From contig CP087210.1 in assembly GCA_020912385.1 (NCBI GenBank), positions 1,178,001-1,242,000 on the forward strand: 64,000 nucleotides of DNA, in the 5' to 3' direction. The DNA comes from Neofusicoccum parvum. Taxonomy: Eukaryota > Ascomycota > Dothideomycetes > Botryosphaeriales > Botryosphaeriaceae. The notes below the pieces were generated by a model that saw only the letters and a list, made by a program, of their open reading frames with translations, was not told the origin of the DNA and did no database searches. Shown here piece by piece: positions 45,054 to 56,796 of the stretch. Position 1 is the stretch's first letter; each line of letters opens with the position of its first letter. Both the position numbers and the translations under genes were made by a program.

Positions 45054-47469
45054 TCAGGACCCGGCTCTGCCGCCCGCCCTCCACCAACCGGGCGCCTCTG
45101 CTTTCTTCACGCCGAACCGCTGGCTGAGGACAACCCATTGCCCTACGCTAATCGCGGCTCGCATGGCAGAAGGATTCTTCTCCTCGAACGCCTTCTTCAC
45201 AAGATTCCTGGCTTTGTTCCAGTCCACGAATCCCAACTTCTCCACGTTTTCTCGACATATCAGCCGTGAGAAGAGTCTGTGGAGAGCTCCGTTGACCGGA
45301 AATAGCGTGGGCGCGCTGTAAGCCTATTTTCAGAGCACCAGCCGTCAGTTGCACTCATCTCCACTATCTCCGAGAAAACGAACGCGAAGCGAATGAGAGC
45401 TAGACCAGTTTCCAGATCCAAAAAAAAGACGAGCCACCAGAATGAAACAGGCAGGAGCTAACACAGGTCCAACATCCCGAGAGTAACATCACTTACATGT
45501 TTCTTCCTCTCGTAGAGCTCCGTCGTGATGAACGGCTTACTGGCTTCTCGTAGTATCCACTTCTCCACAAATCTCTCCTCCTTCATATCCCATCTGATTT
45601 TGATACTCGGCGGCAAGCCGTTCACGTATTCCGTCAGGCGATGGTCTAGGAACGGGGTCCTCGCCTCCAGACTGTGCGCCATTTCCGTGCGATCCCCCAA
45701 GCATGAGAGGAAACTGTTTGCCAGGTGGCCTTTTGACCACACATACATTGCCGAGTGTAGCGGATGCCACTTGTTGGCGATGAGCTCTCTTGTCCGGCCG
45801 TCAAGATTGTTCGCAACGGTCAGACGCGGATCGCAAACACTGTAGGCTTCAGATGTCCACGGCGAGTACACGTCGAAACCCCATGCAGTCATGAATCCCG
45901 GGGTAGCAATCCCGTTGAGCATGCGCTCTGCCACGGAGGTCTCTGTCCTGGCACTGTCCATCCCGATGACTTCGTAGTTTCGCCGCGCTAATGCTTCCAT
46001 TTCCTCACGCAGATTCTCACGCCTCTCCTCCGGTAGCGGGTTCTCCGGCCATGAGAGATCAGGTTCTCGGAGATAGTCAGGTAGATACGTTGGGTTGTAT
46101 CCTGCGAAGTTCTCATCGGAACCTTCACCAGTGAGCACGACTTTGAAACCCACCTCGCGCGGCAGTTCCGACAGTGCGAATTTGCCAATGTAATTGAGGT
46201 CCGGCATATGGTGCTCGCAGTGGTAAGTGGCATCTTCGAAGTAAGCTGCTAACTCGGCTTCGCCCATATGCTTCTTGTAGAATTTCACTCCAAGAAACTC
46301 TGCGGTGCGGTTTGCAATTGCTGTTCGCCGTCAATTCCTCAGGTCCTGAAGCTTGAAGGGATGCACTGTCCTTACGCGATTCATCGAACCCACTTTCTTC
46401 GTCAAACGCAACCCCAAAGCAACTGACACGGTCTGTCTCCTTTTCATTGCCGATCTTTTCACCTCTCTCCTTGACCAGGTGCGTCACTATTCCCGCAATC
46501 ACTGAGGAATCGATGCCGCCGCTGAGATAGATCCCCACTGGCACATCTGCACGCAGCCTGACGCGAACAGCATCCAGCAGCCGCTCACGGACCCCCTCAA
46601 TCATCTCCTGCTCACTCCTCGGCTCCAGCACGCGCTAAAACCCACAGAATCACCAACCCGCTCGGCGCCAGACACGGGGGCCATCACATACCTTATCCGG
46701 ATACTCGATGTCCCAATACGGCCTCTCCTGCACGACCCCCGAAAACCCCTGACACGTCAGATAGTGGCCCGGCCGCACCTTGGTCACGCCGGCGAACAGC
46801 GTGCGCTGATCGTGGTTCCATCCCGCCTCCAGCAGGCTCCTGACGTCCCACTCGGGCGCCCACCCGAACGGCAGCCACGCCTTCGCCTCGGCCGCGACCT
46901 CGAGCCTGCGCCTGGCGCGGTCGACCCGCCAGAACAGCGGCTTGATGCCGTACCGGTCGCGCGCGGCGACGAACAGCTGGGCGCGCGCGTCGTACAGGCA
47001 GAGCGAGAACTCGCCGCGCAGGCGCGAGAGGAAGGAGAGGCCGTGCTGCCGGTACAGCGCCGTGACGAGCTCGCAGTCGCTGTGGCCGCGGAAGGCGTGG
47101 CCCGGCGACGAGCGGAGGATGGAGGCGCGGAGCGCGGCGTAGTCGTAGAGCTCGCCGTTCACGACCGCGTGGATGCTGCCGGTGGGGTCGTGGAAGGGCT
47201 GGGCGCCGGTCGGGGCGAGGTCGTTGATGGCGAGGCGGACGTGGCCGAGCGCTGCATGTGAGAGGGGGGAAGTCAGCGGGCTGCTGACGGGTTGGCGACT
47301 GACGGGTGGGCTGCATACCGATTCGGTTGTCTGGGCTGATCCATTGCCCTCGCGAATCGGGTCCGCGGTGTTTGATTGCTTCTAAGCTGGCATCGAGTTC
47401 TTGGGACAGCTTGGTTCTGTCGATGTCGGAGGGGTCGTCTTGGTGGACGATGCAGCTGATTCCGCACAT
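45054..47469 (-). CDS. Asparagine synthetase (glutamine-hydrolysing)-like protein
   Basis: Five exons, 47469-47319, 47251-46692, 46634-46376, 46320-45497 and 45323-45054 (687 aa), with introns of 67, 57, 55 and 172-173 bp. It starts MCGISC, so Cys2 becomes the N-terminal nucleophile of the class II glutaminase domain; RGPDSRG, NGELYDY and RDRYGIKPLFW follow. The synthetase domain has the ATP pyrophosphate loop SGGIDSSVIAG and LTGEGSDENFAGY, SLEARTPFLDHRLTEYV. Intron 4 joins ERKKH to AYSAPTLFPVNGALHRLF. The protein is longer than the main asparagine synthetase and belongs to a fungal AsnB-like branch, so the acceptor may not be free aspartate. Exon 2 differs sharply from exons 3-5 in codon use. 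It is divergent from an SNF2 gene. Confidence 0.88.
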
Positions 47470-48107
47470 GGTGTAGGGTTACGACAATGCAGACGGGCTG
47501 TTGTGCGACCCAAACATGAGTATTTTATCCTGCATTGTTCAAATAAAGCCAAAATCTGACGCGAGAGACTTCTGGAACGCGTCCCGTTAGTTGATTTCTC
47601 GATTCGAGAGACGGTGACGTCGGTGTATGTTAGTGTAGAACTAGAGGCATGTACTGGTCAGCCCGACAATTCGACATCCGGCTCGCTCTGTACCGCATGA
47701 TCAGTTTCAAACGCGATGCACTCATTGTGGTGAAACTTGTAATGTCTTTCCTCTACTGCGATGCAATCGAGGGAAGTCAGCTGAAGTTGATAGTAGTAAA
47801 TGGTGTATCTGCACGGAAGAATAAAGACATGCTTAGTTAGCCGGGAGCAATGCATTCATGAGGTTGCAAAAGTGCTGTAGCAACAGCGCTGAGCTGTCAT
47901 CGACCTGCTGAGCACAAGAAGTAGCTCACAAAGAAGTCCCATGCTTTGATGACGTCATGCGGGCGCGGCTGCCGATTCGGAGCGGGTAGCGGCGTGACTT
48001 CGCGCCTCGGTCGGCGCGCCTCCACGCGTCTCCGTCCCGTCTTCCTTCTCCGCACTCTCCACTTTGTTTTCGCTTCTCCGACGCCACCCCACGCTGCGTG
48101 AAAGTCG
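47470..48107. promoter_or_regulatory. Divergent promoter of asparagine synthetase-like and SNF2 genes
   Basis: There are 638 bp between opposite start codons. It includes TGACGTCG at 47615-47622 and a perfect TGACGTCA at 47950-47957. Confidence 0.5.
47950..47957. promoter_or_regulatory. CRE-type site TGACGTCA
   Basis: A perfect palindrome 151 bp before the SNF2 gene ATG and 481 bp from the asparagine synthetase-like ATG. ATF/CREB-type bZIP proteins bind this sequence. A half-related site TGACGTCG lies at 47615-47622. Function inferred. Confidence 0.4.
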
Positions 48108-51100
48108 ATGGCGACGATCACGCAAAAGCCGTCGCGCTCCGCCACTGGTCGCCGCCCGGCTGCGGCAGAAGTCGACAGGATGGAGGGAGAGCATGAGGGC
48201 AGTAGCGACTTGGAGATCACCGACGTGGTCCGCAGGGAGGTTGATCTGGACTCCTACATCCAAGGTAGGTGAAGCTGGGAAGCATTCACCAAAACTCTTC
48301 ACCAAATCCAACGTATTCGCTTTGTAGATGTTGTCTCTCAAGAGAACGAGGGCTCCGAGACCGACGACGAGATCGACGAAGCCGAACCTGAAGACGTCGA
48401 CAAGCCAGCAAGACGTGATCATGGCAAGCCTCTCAAGATTGAGTTCTCCGACGATGAGGATGCGAAGGCTGCATACAACAAGTTCATCAACCGAAAGGCA
48501 GTAAAGAGAAAGCGTGCTGCAGCCATCTCCCGAAAGGCCAGAGCCACAGCTGCTGGCAATGCATCGAGCATGGTCGGAAGACGTACACGTCCCCGTCTTT
48601 CCGGAGGTGACGATGGCAAGGCGAAGTTGAAGAAACAGAGAACCTGGGGACAGAGCAGCGACGAGGAAGAGGAGGAGCTGATGGACGAGCTTCTTCCAGA
48701 CTACATCAAGAACCGGAAGAACAAGTTCGAAGATGCACGTGAAAAACTGGGTGAAGCTGGTCTACTTATCCCCCCAGACTACGATGGCGTAGATTTTTCT
48801 GATGATGAAAGGCTGGAGCATCTCAGAGAAAGACCCGCCTTCCCCGGCAGAAAGCCCCTTCGAGCTTACAAGGACATCACTATACCGACAACCGCAGGTG
48901 TAATCCCGGCATCGCACGCCCAGTGGCTTCGCGACTATCAAATAAAAGGCGTCGAATTTCTACACGAGAAGTTCGTATACCAGAGAGGAGGGATCCTCGG
49001 CGACGACATGGGCTTGGGCAAAACCATCCAGGTGATTGCCTTCCTAACTGCAGCCTTCGGGAAAACAGGCGACGAGCGCGATCAGAAGCGAATGCGTAAG
49101 ATGCGTCAGTATGATCGGGAGTACCCCCGTGTTCTCATCATCTGCCCCGGCACGCTCCTGGAGAATTGGAAGTCCGAACTAACAGATTGGGGTTGGTGGT
49201 ACATTTATACCTACCACGGCTCGCCTGCTGATAAGGATACGGCGTTGCGGGCTGCCCGTAAAGGCCGTGCTGAGATCATGTTGACAACTTACACGACATA
49301 TCGGAACAACAGAAGCGAAATCAATACCGTTGATTGGGACTGCGTTATTGCGGATGAATGCCACATTATCAAGACCCGGACTTCGGAGATCACTCAAGCT
49401 ATGAATGAGATCAACGCGCTTTGCAGAATAGGTCTGACTGGAACCGCGATCCAAAACAACTACTACGAATTGTGGACGCTACTCAATTGGACCAATCCTG
49501 GCAGATTTGGTGGGCTTGCGACATGGAAACACTGTATCAGTGAACCCCTCAAGATGGGCCAAGCTCACGATGCAACTTATCAACAGCTTGCCAAAGCCCG
49601 GAAGACGGCAAAGTCCCTTGTAAACAACTTACTTCCCCAGTTCTTCCTGCGACGTATGAAATCACTTATTGCCCACGAACTCCCCAAGAAGAGTGACAGA
49701 GTCGGTAAGTCACTTGCCTAAGTAAAGAGGCGAGCTCCAAGATTCTGTCGAGTGCACTTCTGACATCAACACAGTGTTTTGTCCTCTGACGGACTCGCAA
49801 GCCGATGCGTACGAGAACTACGTTTTATGTGACCTTATTGAGCATATTCAACGATCCACAGAACTCTGTGACTGCGAATCTGGCAAGAAACGAGGATGGT
49901 GTTGCCACGTCGAGATTCCTGGCCATGGGAAATGGCAAAACCACGTCTTCCCTGCCATTGCGACGTTGCAGAAGCTCACCAACCATCTGGCTCTCATTAT
50001 TCCAAGCAGTGTTGATGCGCCAGAGAAGCAGGCCCGAGACTTGGATGACCTCCAAATTGCCATGCCGGATCGGTGGAAAGACCTCTACCATCAACGGGAC
50101 AACATCATGAACTTCGCGAAACAGGAATATTGCGGCAAATGGAAGGTCTTGAAGAGATTGCTTCAGTTCTGGCACTCGAACGGCGATAAAGTCCTGGTTT
50201 TCAGCCACAGTGTTAGGCTCTTGCAGATGTTGCGGATTCTTTTCACCAGCACGACGACCTACAACGTCAGTTACCTCGACGGTTCCATGAAATACGAGGA
50301 GCGACAACAAACAGTCAACGACTTCAATGCCGACCCCCAGCAATTTGTCTTTCTCATCAGTACAAGAGCGGGGGGCGTCGGGCTGAACATTACCTCGGCA
50401 AATAAAGTTGTGGTCTTCGATCCTAATTGGAACCCTGCCTTCGACCTGCAAGCTCAAGATCGAGCCTACCGAATTGGGCAGCAACGCGACGTTGAAGTCT
50501 TTCGCTTGATCAGTGCAGGAACTATCGAAGAGATAGTTTATGCACGCCAAATCTACAAGCAGCAGCAGGCGAACATCGGCTACAATGCCTCAAACGAGCG
50601 GCGTTACTTCCGCGGGGTCCAAGACCAGAAAGAGAAGAAAGGAGAAATCTTCGGGCTTGCCAACCTTTTCGCGTATCAAGGCGACAACGTTGTGCTGCGA
50701 GACATTGTCAACAAGACCAATGTTGCCGAGTCGAAGGTTGGCATTTCAGTCATTGGCATAGACGGTTACAGTCAAGACGACGATGAGGACCCTCTGCTAA
50801 GCGGAGACCGCGAGGACGCAGTCATGAGCCAGATAACAGACATGATCAAGAGCGGCAGCGTAGATGATTTGACGAAGAATCTCAAGTCTGCTCAGAAGAA
50901 GACAGACGCTGTACAGGCCATTCTCGCGGGCGCCGGTGTCCAATACACGCACGAGAACGCAGAGGTCATCGGCACTTCGAGGGTGGAGGCGCATCTGAGC
51001 AGACGGGCGGCGGAGAACGAGAACGACATTGATTTCATCGACAAGCACGTTTTTGCTCCGAGTCAGAGTCAAAAAGACGGAGGTGGACCCGAAGACCACG

Positions 51101-51333
51101 ATCTCGATAGCGGCGACGAGATGCAGGGAATCAAGTACAAGTACAGGCCGCCTGAGGACGTACAAATGCGGCAGTTCTGCACGATGGCCAAGATGTTCGA
51201 TTTTGATGATGTCACAGAGTTTGCATTGGTGGTGGAAGGCTGGACGCAGGAGCAGAGGAGGAACTGCCTGGACAAGTTCTACAGGCTCAGGAGAAGGCAA
51301 GTGTTGGGTGGGGATGAAAAGGGGGAGCAGTGA
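48108..51333 (+). CDS. SNF2-family ATPase, ERCC6L2/Rad26-like
   Basis: Three exons, 48108-48264, 48328-49704 and 49775-51333 (1030 aa), with introns of 63 and 70 bp. The N-terminal 200 residues are acidic and basic in blocks (EFSDDEDAK, AVKRKRAAA), typical of nuclear disordered regions. The helicase core shows QIKGVEFLHEK, Walker A GDDMGLGKTIQV, VLIICPGTLLENW, a DECH Walker B box (ADECHIIKTRTS), GLTGTAIQNN, then the second lobe: KVLVFSHSVRLLQML, STRAGGVGLNITSANKV and QAQDRAYRIGQQRDV. The order and the LLPQFFLRRMKSLIA block match fungal relatives of ERCC6L2, a DNA-repair translocase of the Rad26/CSB group. Expected role is DNA-dependent ATPase in repair, in the nucleus. The C-terminal 250 residues lack other known domains. 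Confidence 0.9.
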
Positions 51334-52095
51334 ATGAGGTTCCTTTTTGAGCCGTTGATACCCCTCGTTGATAGAATTTTGAAGTTGCAACAGGGCAGCT
51401 GGAGAACCGCGGTAACTGTGGCCGCGATCTGCGGAAGCGAACGACAGCCCCGAGCACTCCAATTGACGTTTGTCGCTGCCGAGGTTTCAGGCCGAAAACC
51501 AGAGCCGCTGTTTAATGTTTGCGTTCGCACGCGGGCAAACAAGAGGGCCGCAGCGGGCCGTTCTGTCGGCAGCGGAAGCGGATCGCATCCGGAGGGATAC
51601 GTGAATACCTCGATACACGTATCCACGGTGGCCGCAGATCATCCCCTATCCCGCGGGCTTCGTATCATGGGGCTCGGGCGGCCCGAGAGCGCTGCCGTGC
51701 AAAACGGGCGCGAAAAGGCGTCGGCTTACGTATGGCTGGGCGGCAGCCGCGCCCGCCTGTGTTTGGTCGAGGAGCCCAACGACGGGGGCGGCAGGGCGTG
51801 ACAGGCTGCGAGGACAGGCTGCAGGTGACGCGCGACTATGACGGGCTGGTCCACGGCGGCAGGCAGCAGATTTCTTTGTGCGCTGGAGCTGGTTGGCGCG
51901 GGTTGCCCAGCAATAAACATGGGCCAAAAAATACCCCGCCGAAAGCCGCTAACGAGCCCACTTGCGCCCACCCGCGTCATCCTCTACACTTGAAAGTCCT
52001 TCGTGGGCCCGCCCTGATGCCTGTCGCACAGCCTCTCGCACCCTAACCCTCCACACTCCCGCCGCCATCCCCAATCTCCCACGAACCTCGCCACC
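51334..52095. other. Intergenic: 3' flank of SNF2 gene and promoter of the Osh gene
   Basis: There are 762 bp, GC-rich from 51,640, with a frame at 51519-52046 lacking any domain. A CCACC precedes the Osh ATG. Nothing else seen. Confidence 0.5.
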
Positions 52096-53930
52096 ATGGT
52101 GCTCGGCCACGGTCACCGACGACACTCGCTGTCGAGCAACCGCTCGTCCGTCGACGAGGGCCGCGACAACTCCACCGTTACCGGCGACGACGAGACCGTT
52201 GTCGACTCGGAGCAGAGCAATGGTACGCCCCCGCGCCGACTGCTGCTCCCCGTGTCTCCGCCGCTATGAGACTGACCAGTCGCCGCCTTCTGCAGTGCTC
52301 ACCCACATCATCTCGCAGCTGCGGCCCGGCGCGGACCTCAGCCGGATCACCCTCCCAACATTTATCTTGGAGCCGCGGTCGATGCTGGAGCGGATAACCA
52401 AGTGCGTCTGCGTTCCCCCGCCTCCCGGGGCGCCAAAGAGGAGGGAGAGGAGCTAACCTGGCGCTGTGCAGCTTCATGGCCCACCCGGAGACCCTGCTAC
52501 CCATGCCCACGATCGAGGACCCGACGGAGAGGTTTCTTTCCGTGGTGAAGTTCTATCTGAGCGGATGGCACATCAAGCCGCCGTATGTATGCTCTGCGCA
52601 GCACTCTCCTTGTCTCTGGCGTTCTGGAAGCTGATCCTGTCCGCAGCGGTGTCAAGAAGCCCCTAAACCCCATCCTCGGCGAGACCTACACCTGCTATTG
52701 GGAATATCCGGACCACACTAAGGGCTACTACATCTCCGAGCAGACCTCACATCACCCCCCGAAGTCGAGCTATTTCTTTATGGCCCCCGAGCATCACATC
52801 CGCATCGACGGCACCCTCAAGCCTCGGAGTAAGTTCCTGGGCAACTCCGCGGCGAGTATGATGGAGGGCATTGCCGTGATGCAGTTCACGAACCACAATG
52901 AAAGATAGTATGTTTTACCGTGCTTGCGTACGACTTGGGATGCCGCCGCTAACCGAGCCTCCAGCTACATCACGCAGCCGAACATGTACGCGCGCGGGAT
53001 CCTGTTCGGCAAGATGAAATACGAGCTCGGAGACCACAGCTTCGTACGGAGCCATGAGCTGGGGTTGGAAGCCGATCTCGAGTTCAAGACCAAGGGCTGG
53101 GTCGGCGGAACATACAACGCCATCGGCGGATACATCAGGGAGATGAAGACGGGGAAGAACCTCTTCGAGCTCTCTGGGCTGTGGACGGGCGAGATGTGGG
53201 CCAAGAACCTTACGGTAGGTGTTTTCCTTGGCGACAGAGCTGGCCAGCTTCTGCCTGCATGAAAGCCGCGGTCCTCCGCTAATGTACCAGCACAGACCGG
53301 CAAGAAGCAACTGCTCTTCGATGCGACGCACGCTAGGGAGACGCCGCCATTGACACGCCCGCTCGAGGAGCAGGAGGAACGCGAATCGCAGAAGCTATGG
53401 CAGAAGGTCACCGCGGCCATCAAGCAGAAAGATCAGGTCACAGCTACGGACGAGAAGTCAAGGATAGAAGATATGCAGCGCGAGGAGGCAGCGAAGCGCG
53501 TGGATGACAACGTCGACTGGAACCCCCGGTTATTCCGGCCTGTCAAAGGCGGGCCGGGAGGCTCGGAAGAGGGCATGGAGGATTTGGACTTCATCATTCG
53601 CGCCAAGATGTAAGTGGAGAGGTGGGCCGGGGTCGGCCGACCGCATCGGAGTCGGGCGGAGCAATGCTAATTCTCCGTCGCAGTGACGGAGCAACGCCAG
53701 AGGAACAGACGAAGCAGATCCTCAACATAGCCGCGATACTCCCTGGACAAACGGTACAGCGCAGGTTTTCTATACCCGAGCGAAAGATCGAACCGCAGGA
53801 CAACCAAACAGAGGATCTGATCGATTTCGGGCAGAACGACGAGCCTGCAGCGAACCCCAAGCGCGGTTCGGTTGCCCGAAAGGATTCCGATACCAACTCG
53901 ATTGACGAGTTCCACGACGCCGAATCGTGA
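52096..53930 (+). CDS. Oxysterol-binding protein-related lipid transfer protein, Osh6/Osh7-like
   Basis: Seven exons, 52096-52222, 52296-52401, 52472-52582, 52647-52907, 52965-53214, 53296-53609 and 53684-53930 (471 aa); introns are 57-81 bp and all phases close. The ATG lies in CCACCATGG. It is a short ORP without PH or ankyrin domain: a lid region ([18 protein letters not shown]), then [19 protein letters not shown], the ORP signature [10 protein letters not shown], and [14 protein letters not shown]. The LPTFxLEP lid and GNSAAS match yeast Osh6/Osh7, which swap phosphatidylserine for PI4P between ER and plasma membrane; that role is inferred. DVDWNPRLF is the conserved late motif. The C-terminal 80 residues are a polar tail not needed for the fold. 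Confidence 0.9.
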
Positions 53931-54409
53931 GCGGGGAGCTTGATGCGTTTTTTCGGTTACCAAGATTCCCTTTCCAAGCTTCGGGTAGACTATCTCAGCC
54001 GCGGTTCATGGGGGAGGTGTTATGGGGCTGGGGCAGCGAGACACAGGTATACTTATTTAACTTTAGTTCCCTATCCGACTGTTTGCCTGTTCTATACCGT
54101 CAAGAATACCGATTTACCCTCAACGGTTTAAATCTGAAGGGAACCTCTCCTTTTGGTCGAAGAGCGTGTGCAGCAGAAAGATGTCAGTTTGGGAGAGCGT
54201 CTGAACAAAAAAGCGTAATTGATTCAAACTGTCTTTCGTTTATGACTTTGTCTATCCTTCTATGGCCCAGTTTGTTTTCGTTGTTCTATGTCCGTTACTC
54301 TCTAATCCTCTATAACCCAGTCCTGAACATCCTCGACAAAGCAGAACCCAGTAATAATACCCAGTTCTTGAAAGCATGATGCACGTACTTCGCGTCGTCA
54401 TCTCCAGCC
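53931..54409. other. Convergent 3' flanks
   Basis: This lies between the stops of the Osh gene (+) and the phosphatase gene (-). It is T-rich and AT-rich compared with its neighbours. No gene or repeat seen. Confidence 0.5.
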
Positions 54410-55320
54410 TCAGCTGCTCTTCTTCTTCTCACCCTCATCCTCCAGGTACGGCAGCGCCATGCCAATCATGAAGGCCGGCTCCTCGACGCTGTGATGCTGG
54501 TAGCTCAGCACGCCCACGCCGCCGGGCTCCAGCATCATGCTCAGCGGGAACTCCATGGGGTAGCCGAGCCAGCGCTTGGTGAAGGCGCGCAGCAGGTGAC
54601 CGTGGGCGACCAGCACCACGTCGGCGGGCCGCTCGCCGTGCATGCACGGCGCCTGCAGCTCGCGGATCTCGCGGATCAGGCCGTCCAGCCGCGCCGTCAC
54701 GTCGGCTGCGGCCTCGCCCCCCTCGCACCCGTCGCGCCAGATATCCCACGGCCGGTCGGCGTCCAGGCCGCGCGCCGCGCGCCGCGCGCGGATCTCGCCC
54801 GTGAGCAGGCCCTCGTACGCGCCGTAGTCCCACTCCGCGAGCGCCTCGGTCGTGGCCACCCTGCCGGCGGCCCGCAGGTCGGCCTGCGAGTGCGCCGGGA
54901 ACAGCAGCTCGAAGGTGCGCTGCGCCCGCGTGCGCGGCGACACGTACACGCGCGCCAGCCGGGCCGGGTCGATCAGCTTGCGCGCGCCCACGAGCGCGCG
55001 CCCGCTGCCGAGCACCTGGTGCTCGCCGCGCGGCGTCAGCGGGAGGTCGGTCGCGCCCGTGTAGCGCCCGTTGATCGTCCATTCGGTTTCGCCTGCGGGG
55101 AGAGGGAGACGGGGTTAGTGAGGTTGCGGACGAGGATGTGTGATGTGTGCGGATCTGCGGGGGCGGGTGCTGTGGGTGGATTGGGAGAGCGTCATGATGG
55201 TGGTGGTGGTGGTGGAAAGGTGGTGGGTTGATGTTGCTGGGCGGCGTGAGCGGTGGAAAGAGGGAGCGAACCATGGCGCGCGAGGTAGACGCGCGGAGTG
55301 CCTGCGTCCTTGTCTGACAT
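54410..55320 (-). CDS. Histidine phosphatase, Shb17-like sedoheptulose-1,7-bisphosphatase
   Basis: Two exons, 55320-55272 and 55092-54410 (243 aa), with a 179-bp intron holding a CAC/CAT run. Splicing builds the phosphoglycerate-mutase signature YLARHGETEW, with the phospho-accepting His at the junction, followed by TINGRYTGATDLPLT, as in yeast Shb17. Later residues are YVSPRTRAQRT (Arg contact), EWDYGAYEG and the second catalytic His in VLVAHGHLLRAF. Yeast Shb17 dephosphorylates sedoheptulose-1,7-bisphosphate to feed ribose synthesis; other members act on other sugar phosphates, so the substrate is inferred. The coding strand is extremely rich in G/C-ending codons. Confidence 0.83.
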
Positions 55321-55695
55321 GGTCGCAGCTGGCAGGGGAATGTGTGGATGTCCCGGGGGGCTGGGTGTTGGGACAATCGATTTTCCTGGTCTGGTGTGAC
55401 GGAAAAGTCAAAAGAGGTGAGGGGATGCCACTCGGCGGCAGGCGGCGGGCGGCAGGCGGCGGGACACGGAGGTTTGGAGGGGCCCGAGTCAACGCGATTG
55501 GCACCCGGCCCACCATCGTCAGCGGCTGGCCGCCCCGTATTGCCGTCCTTTGGTTCCCTCTTCCCCGCATTCTGCGCGGCCAGGCTTGGCGACTCATGTC
55601 ACGATGTTTGATGTCACTGCACGCCCGGTGGAAAACAAATAACATCGTGACCGTTTCGTCCGAAGGAAAATGAATTTTTGTCCGGCCTTAACACA
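55321..55695. other. Intergenic: phosphatase promoter and 3' flank of the MBL-fold gene
   Basis: There are 375 bp between two minus-strand genes, including a purine-rich, GGCGG-repetitive stretch at 55,430-55,480. Nothing else seen. Confidence 0.5.
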
Positions 55696-56796
55696 TTACA
55701 CTATAGAGTCTACTAATGCTCTGTCGCCCAGCTGCTTGCGCGCCTCCTCCGCCAGCCGCCTCGGCGCCCGCACCGCGAAGCGCGCCCTGTCTCCGTCGTC
55801 CATCCAGGTGTCGTATACCTCGTCTCGGTACATGATGGATTGCTTGACGGGCACCTTGCCCATCAGCACGCGCTCGAAGAAGGTGAACACGGCCTCTAGG
55901 AGCTCCTCGCCGTCGGCCTGCGACGTGCTGTGGCCGCAGCCCAGCTTCACGCGGCGGCAGACGCCGTAGTCCTGGTTGTAGTCGTTGAGCGAGTCGGCGA
56001 GCATGTACTCGTTCTCGTGCTTGACGAAGCGCAGCAGCTTGGCCAGCGACGCCATGTAGTCGACCCAGTCGCCCTCCTTGGGGAAGATGATGGCCGAGCC
56101 GCGCGCGCCGAGCTCGTAGAACGAGTCGCCGACGTAGACACACCTCTCGTGATGGTCGTACCAGGCCAGCTCGTCAGGCGTGTGGCCCGGCGTGTGCAGC
56201 ACCGTCACGTCCAGCTTCTGGCCGTCGTGCGTCAGCGCCTCGCCGTCCTTGGCCCACCGCGACACGCGGTACCTGGGCGGCGTGAGCCCGTGGAACTTGC
56301 ACAGCGAGTGCTCGTCCAGGTGGTGCGTCACGAACGACTCGCAGTGGCCCGAGGCGACGATGGTGCACGCCGACAGCGGCTGCGAGCCCGAGGCGGCGTG
56401 GCGAGCGGTCCGCTCCAGCGCCAGCGACGCCGACCGCGGGATGGTGGGGAACTGGTCCAGGGCGCCGATGTGGTCATAGTGGCAATGGGTCACGATGACG
56501 GTGTACTGGCGCTCGGGGTGGCCGTGCTCGTCGCGGGGGTTGAGCGGGCTGCCGTCGTTGTCCGCGACGGGGGCCTCCTCCAGGAAGGTGCGCAGCTTGG
56601 AAATGTGCACGCTGGCGTCGCGCGGAGCATTGCAGCCGGTGTCGCAGAGGATCAGGACGGGCAGGCGCGGGTGCAGCTTGGCGTAGATGTAGGGAAACTC
56701 GCCGAAGCGGTCATCCTCGATGACGAGGAAGGTGGTCCTGTTCAGTCGAGAGGCAGCGAAGGACGACGAGGGCGGTAGCTGGGCCTTGCTGGACAT
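55696..56796 (-). CDS. Metallo-beta-lactamase-fold hydrolase
   Basis: An intronless gene of 366 aa. The fold's metal motifs are present: THCHYDHIGA (HxHxDH), a later His in LHTPGHTPDEL, and Asp in YVGDSFYELG. The N-terminal strands (FLVIEDDRFGEFPYIYAKL) and DTGCN fit the core. The spacing resembles glyoxalase II-like and other small-molecule hydrolases rather than the nuclease branch, and no signal peptide is seen. The substrate (thioester, lactone or other) cannot be told. Neighbours on both sides are unrelated enzymes, and third codon positions are nearly all G or C. The ATG at 56796 is the first of the frame and gives a normal length. Confidence 0.83.
   Translation of the reverse strand: MSSKAQLPPSSSFAASRLNRTTFLVIEDDRFGEFPYIYAKLHPRLPVLILCDTGCNAPRDASVHISKLRTFLEEAPVADNDGSPLNPRDEHGHPERQYTVIVTHCHYDHIGALDQFPTIPRSASLALERTARHAASGSQPLSACTIVASGHCESFVTHHLDEHSLCKFHGLTPPRYRVSRWAKDGEALTHDGQKLDVTVLHTPGHTPDELAWYDHHERCVYVGDSFYELGARGSAIIFPKEGDWVDYMASLAKLLRFVKHENEYMLADSLNDYNQDYGVCRRVKLGCGHSTSQADGEELLEAVFTFFERVLMGKVPVKQSIMYRDEVYDTWMDDGDRARFAVRAPRRLAEEARKQLGDRALVDSIV

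Noticed and set aside
55195..55215. GGT/CAC run as a possible poly-His domain
   Set aside because: It lies within the intron of the Shb17-like gene once the RHGETEW motif is restored, so it is not coding.
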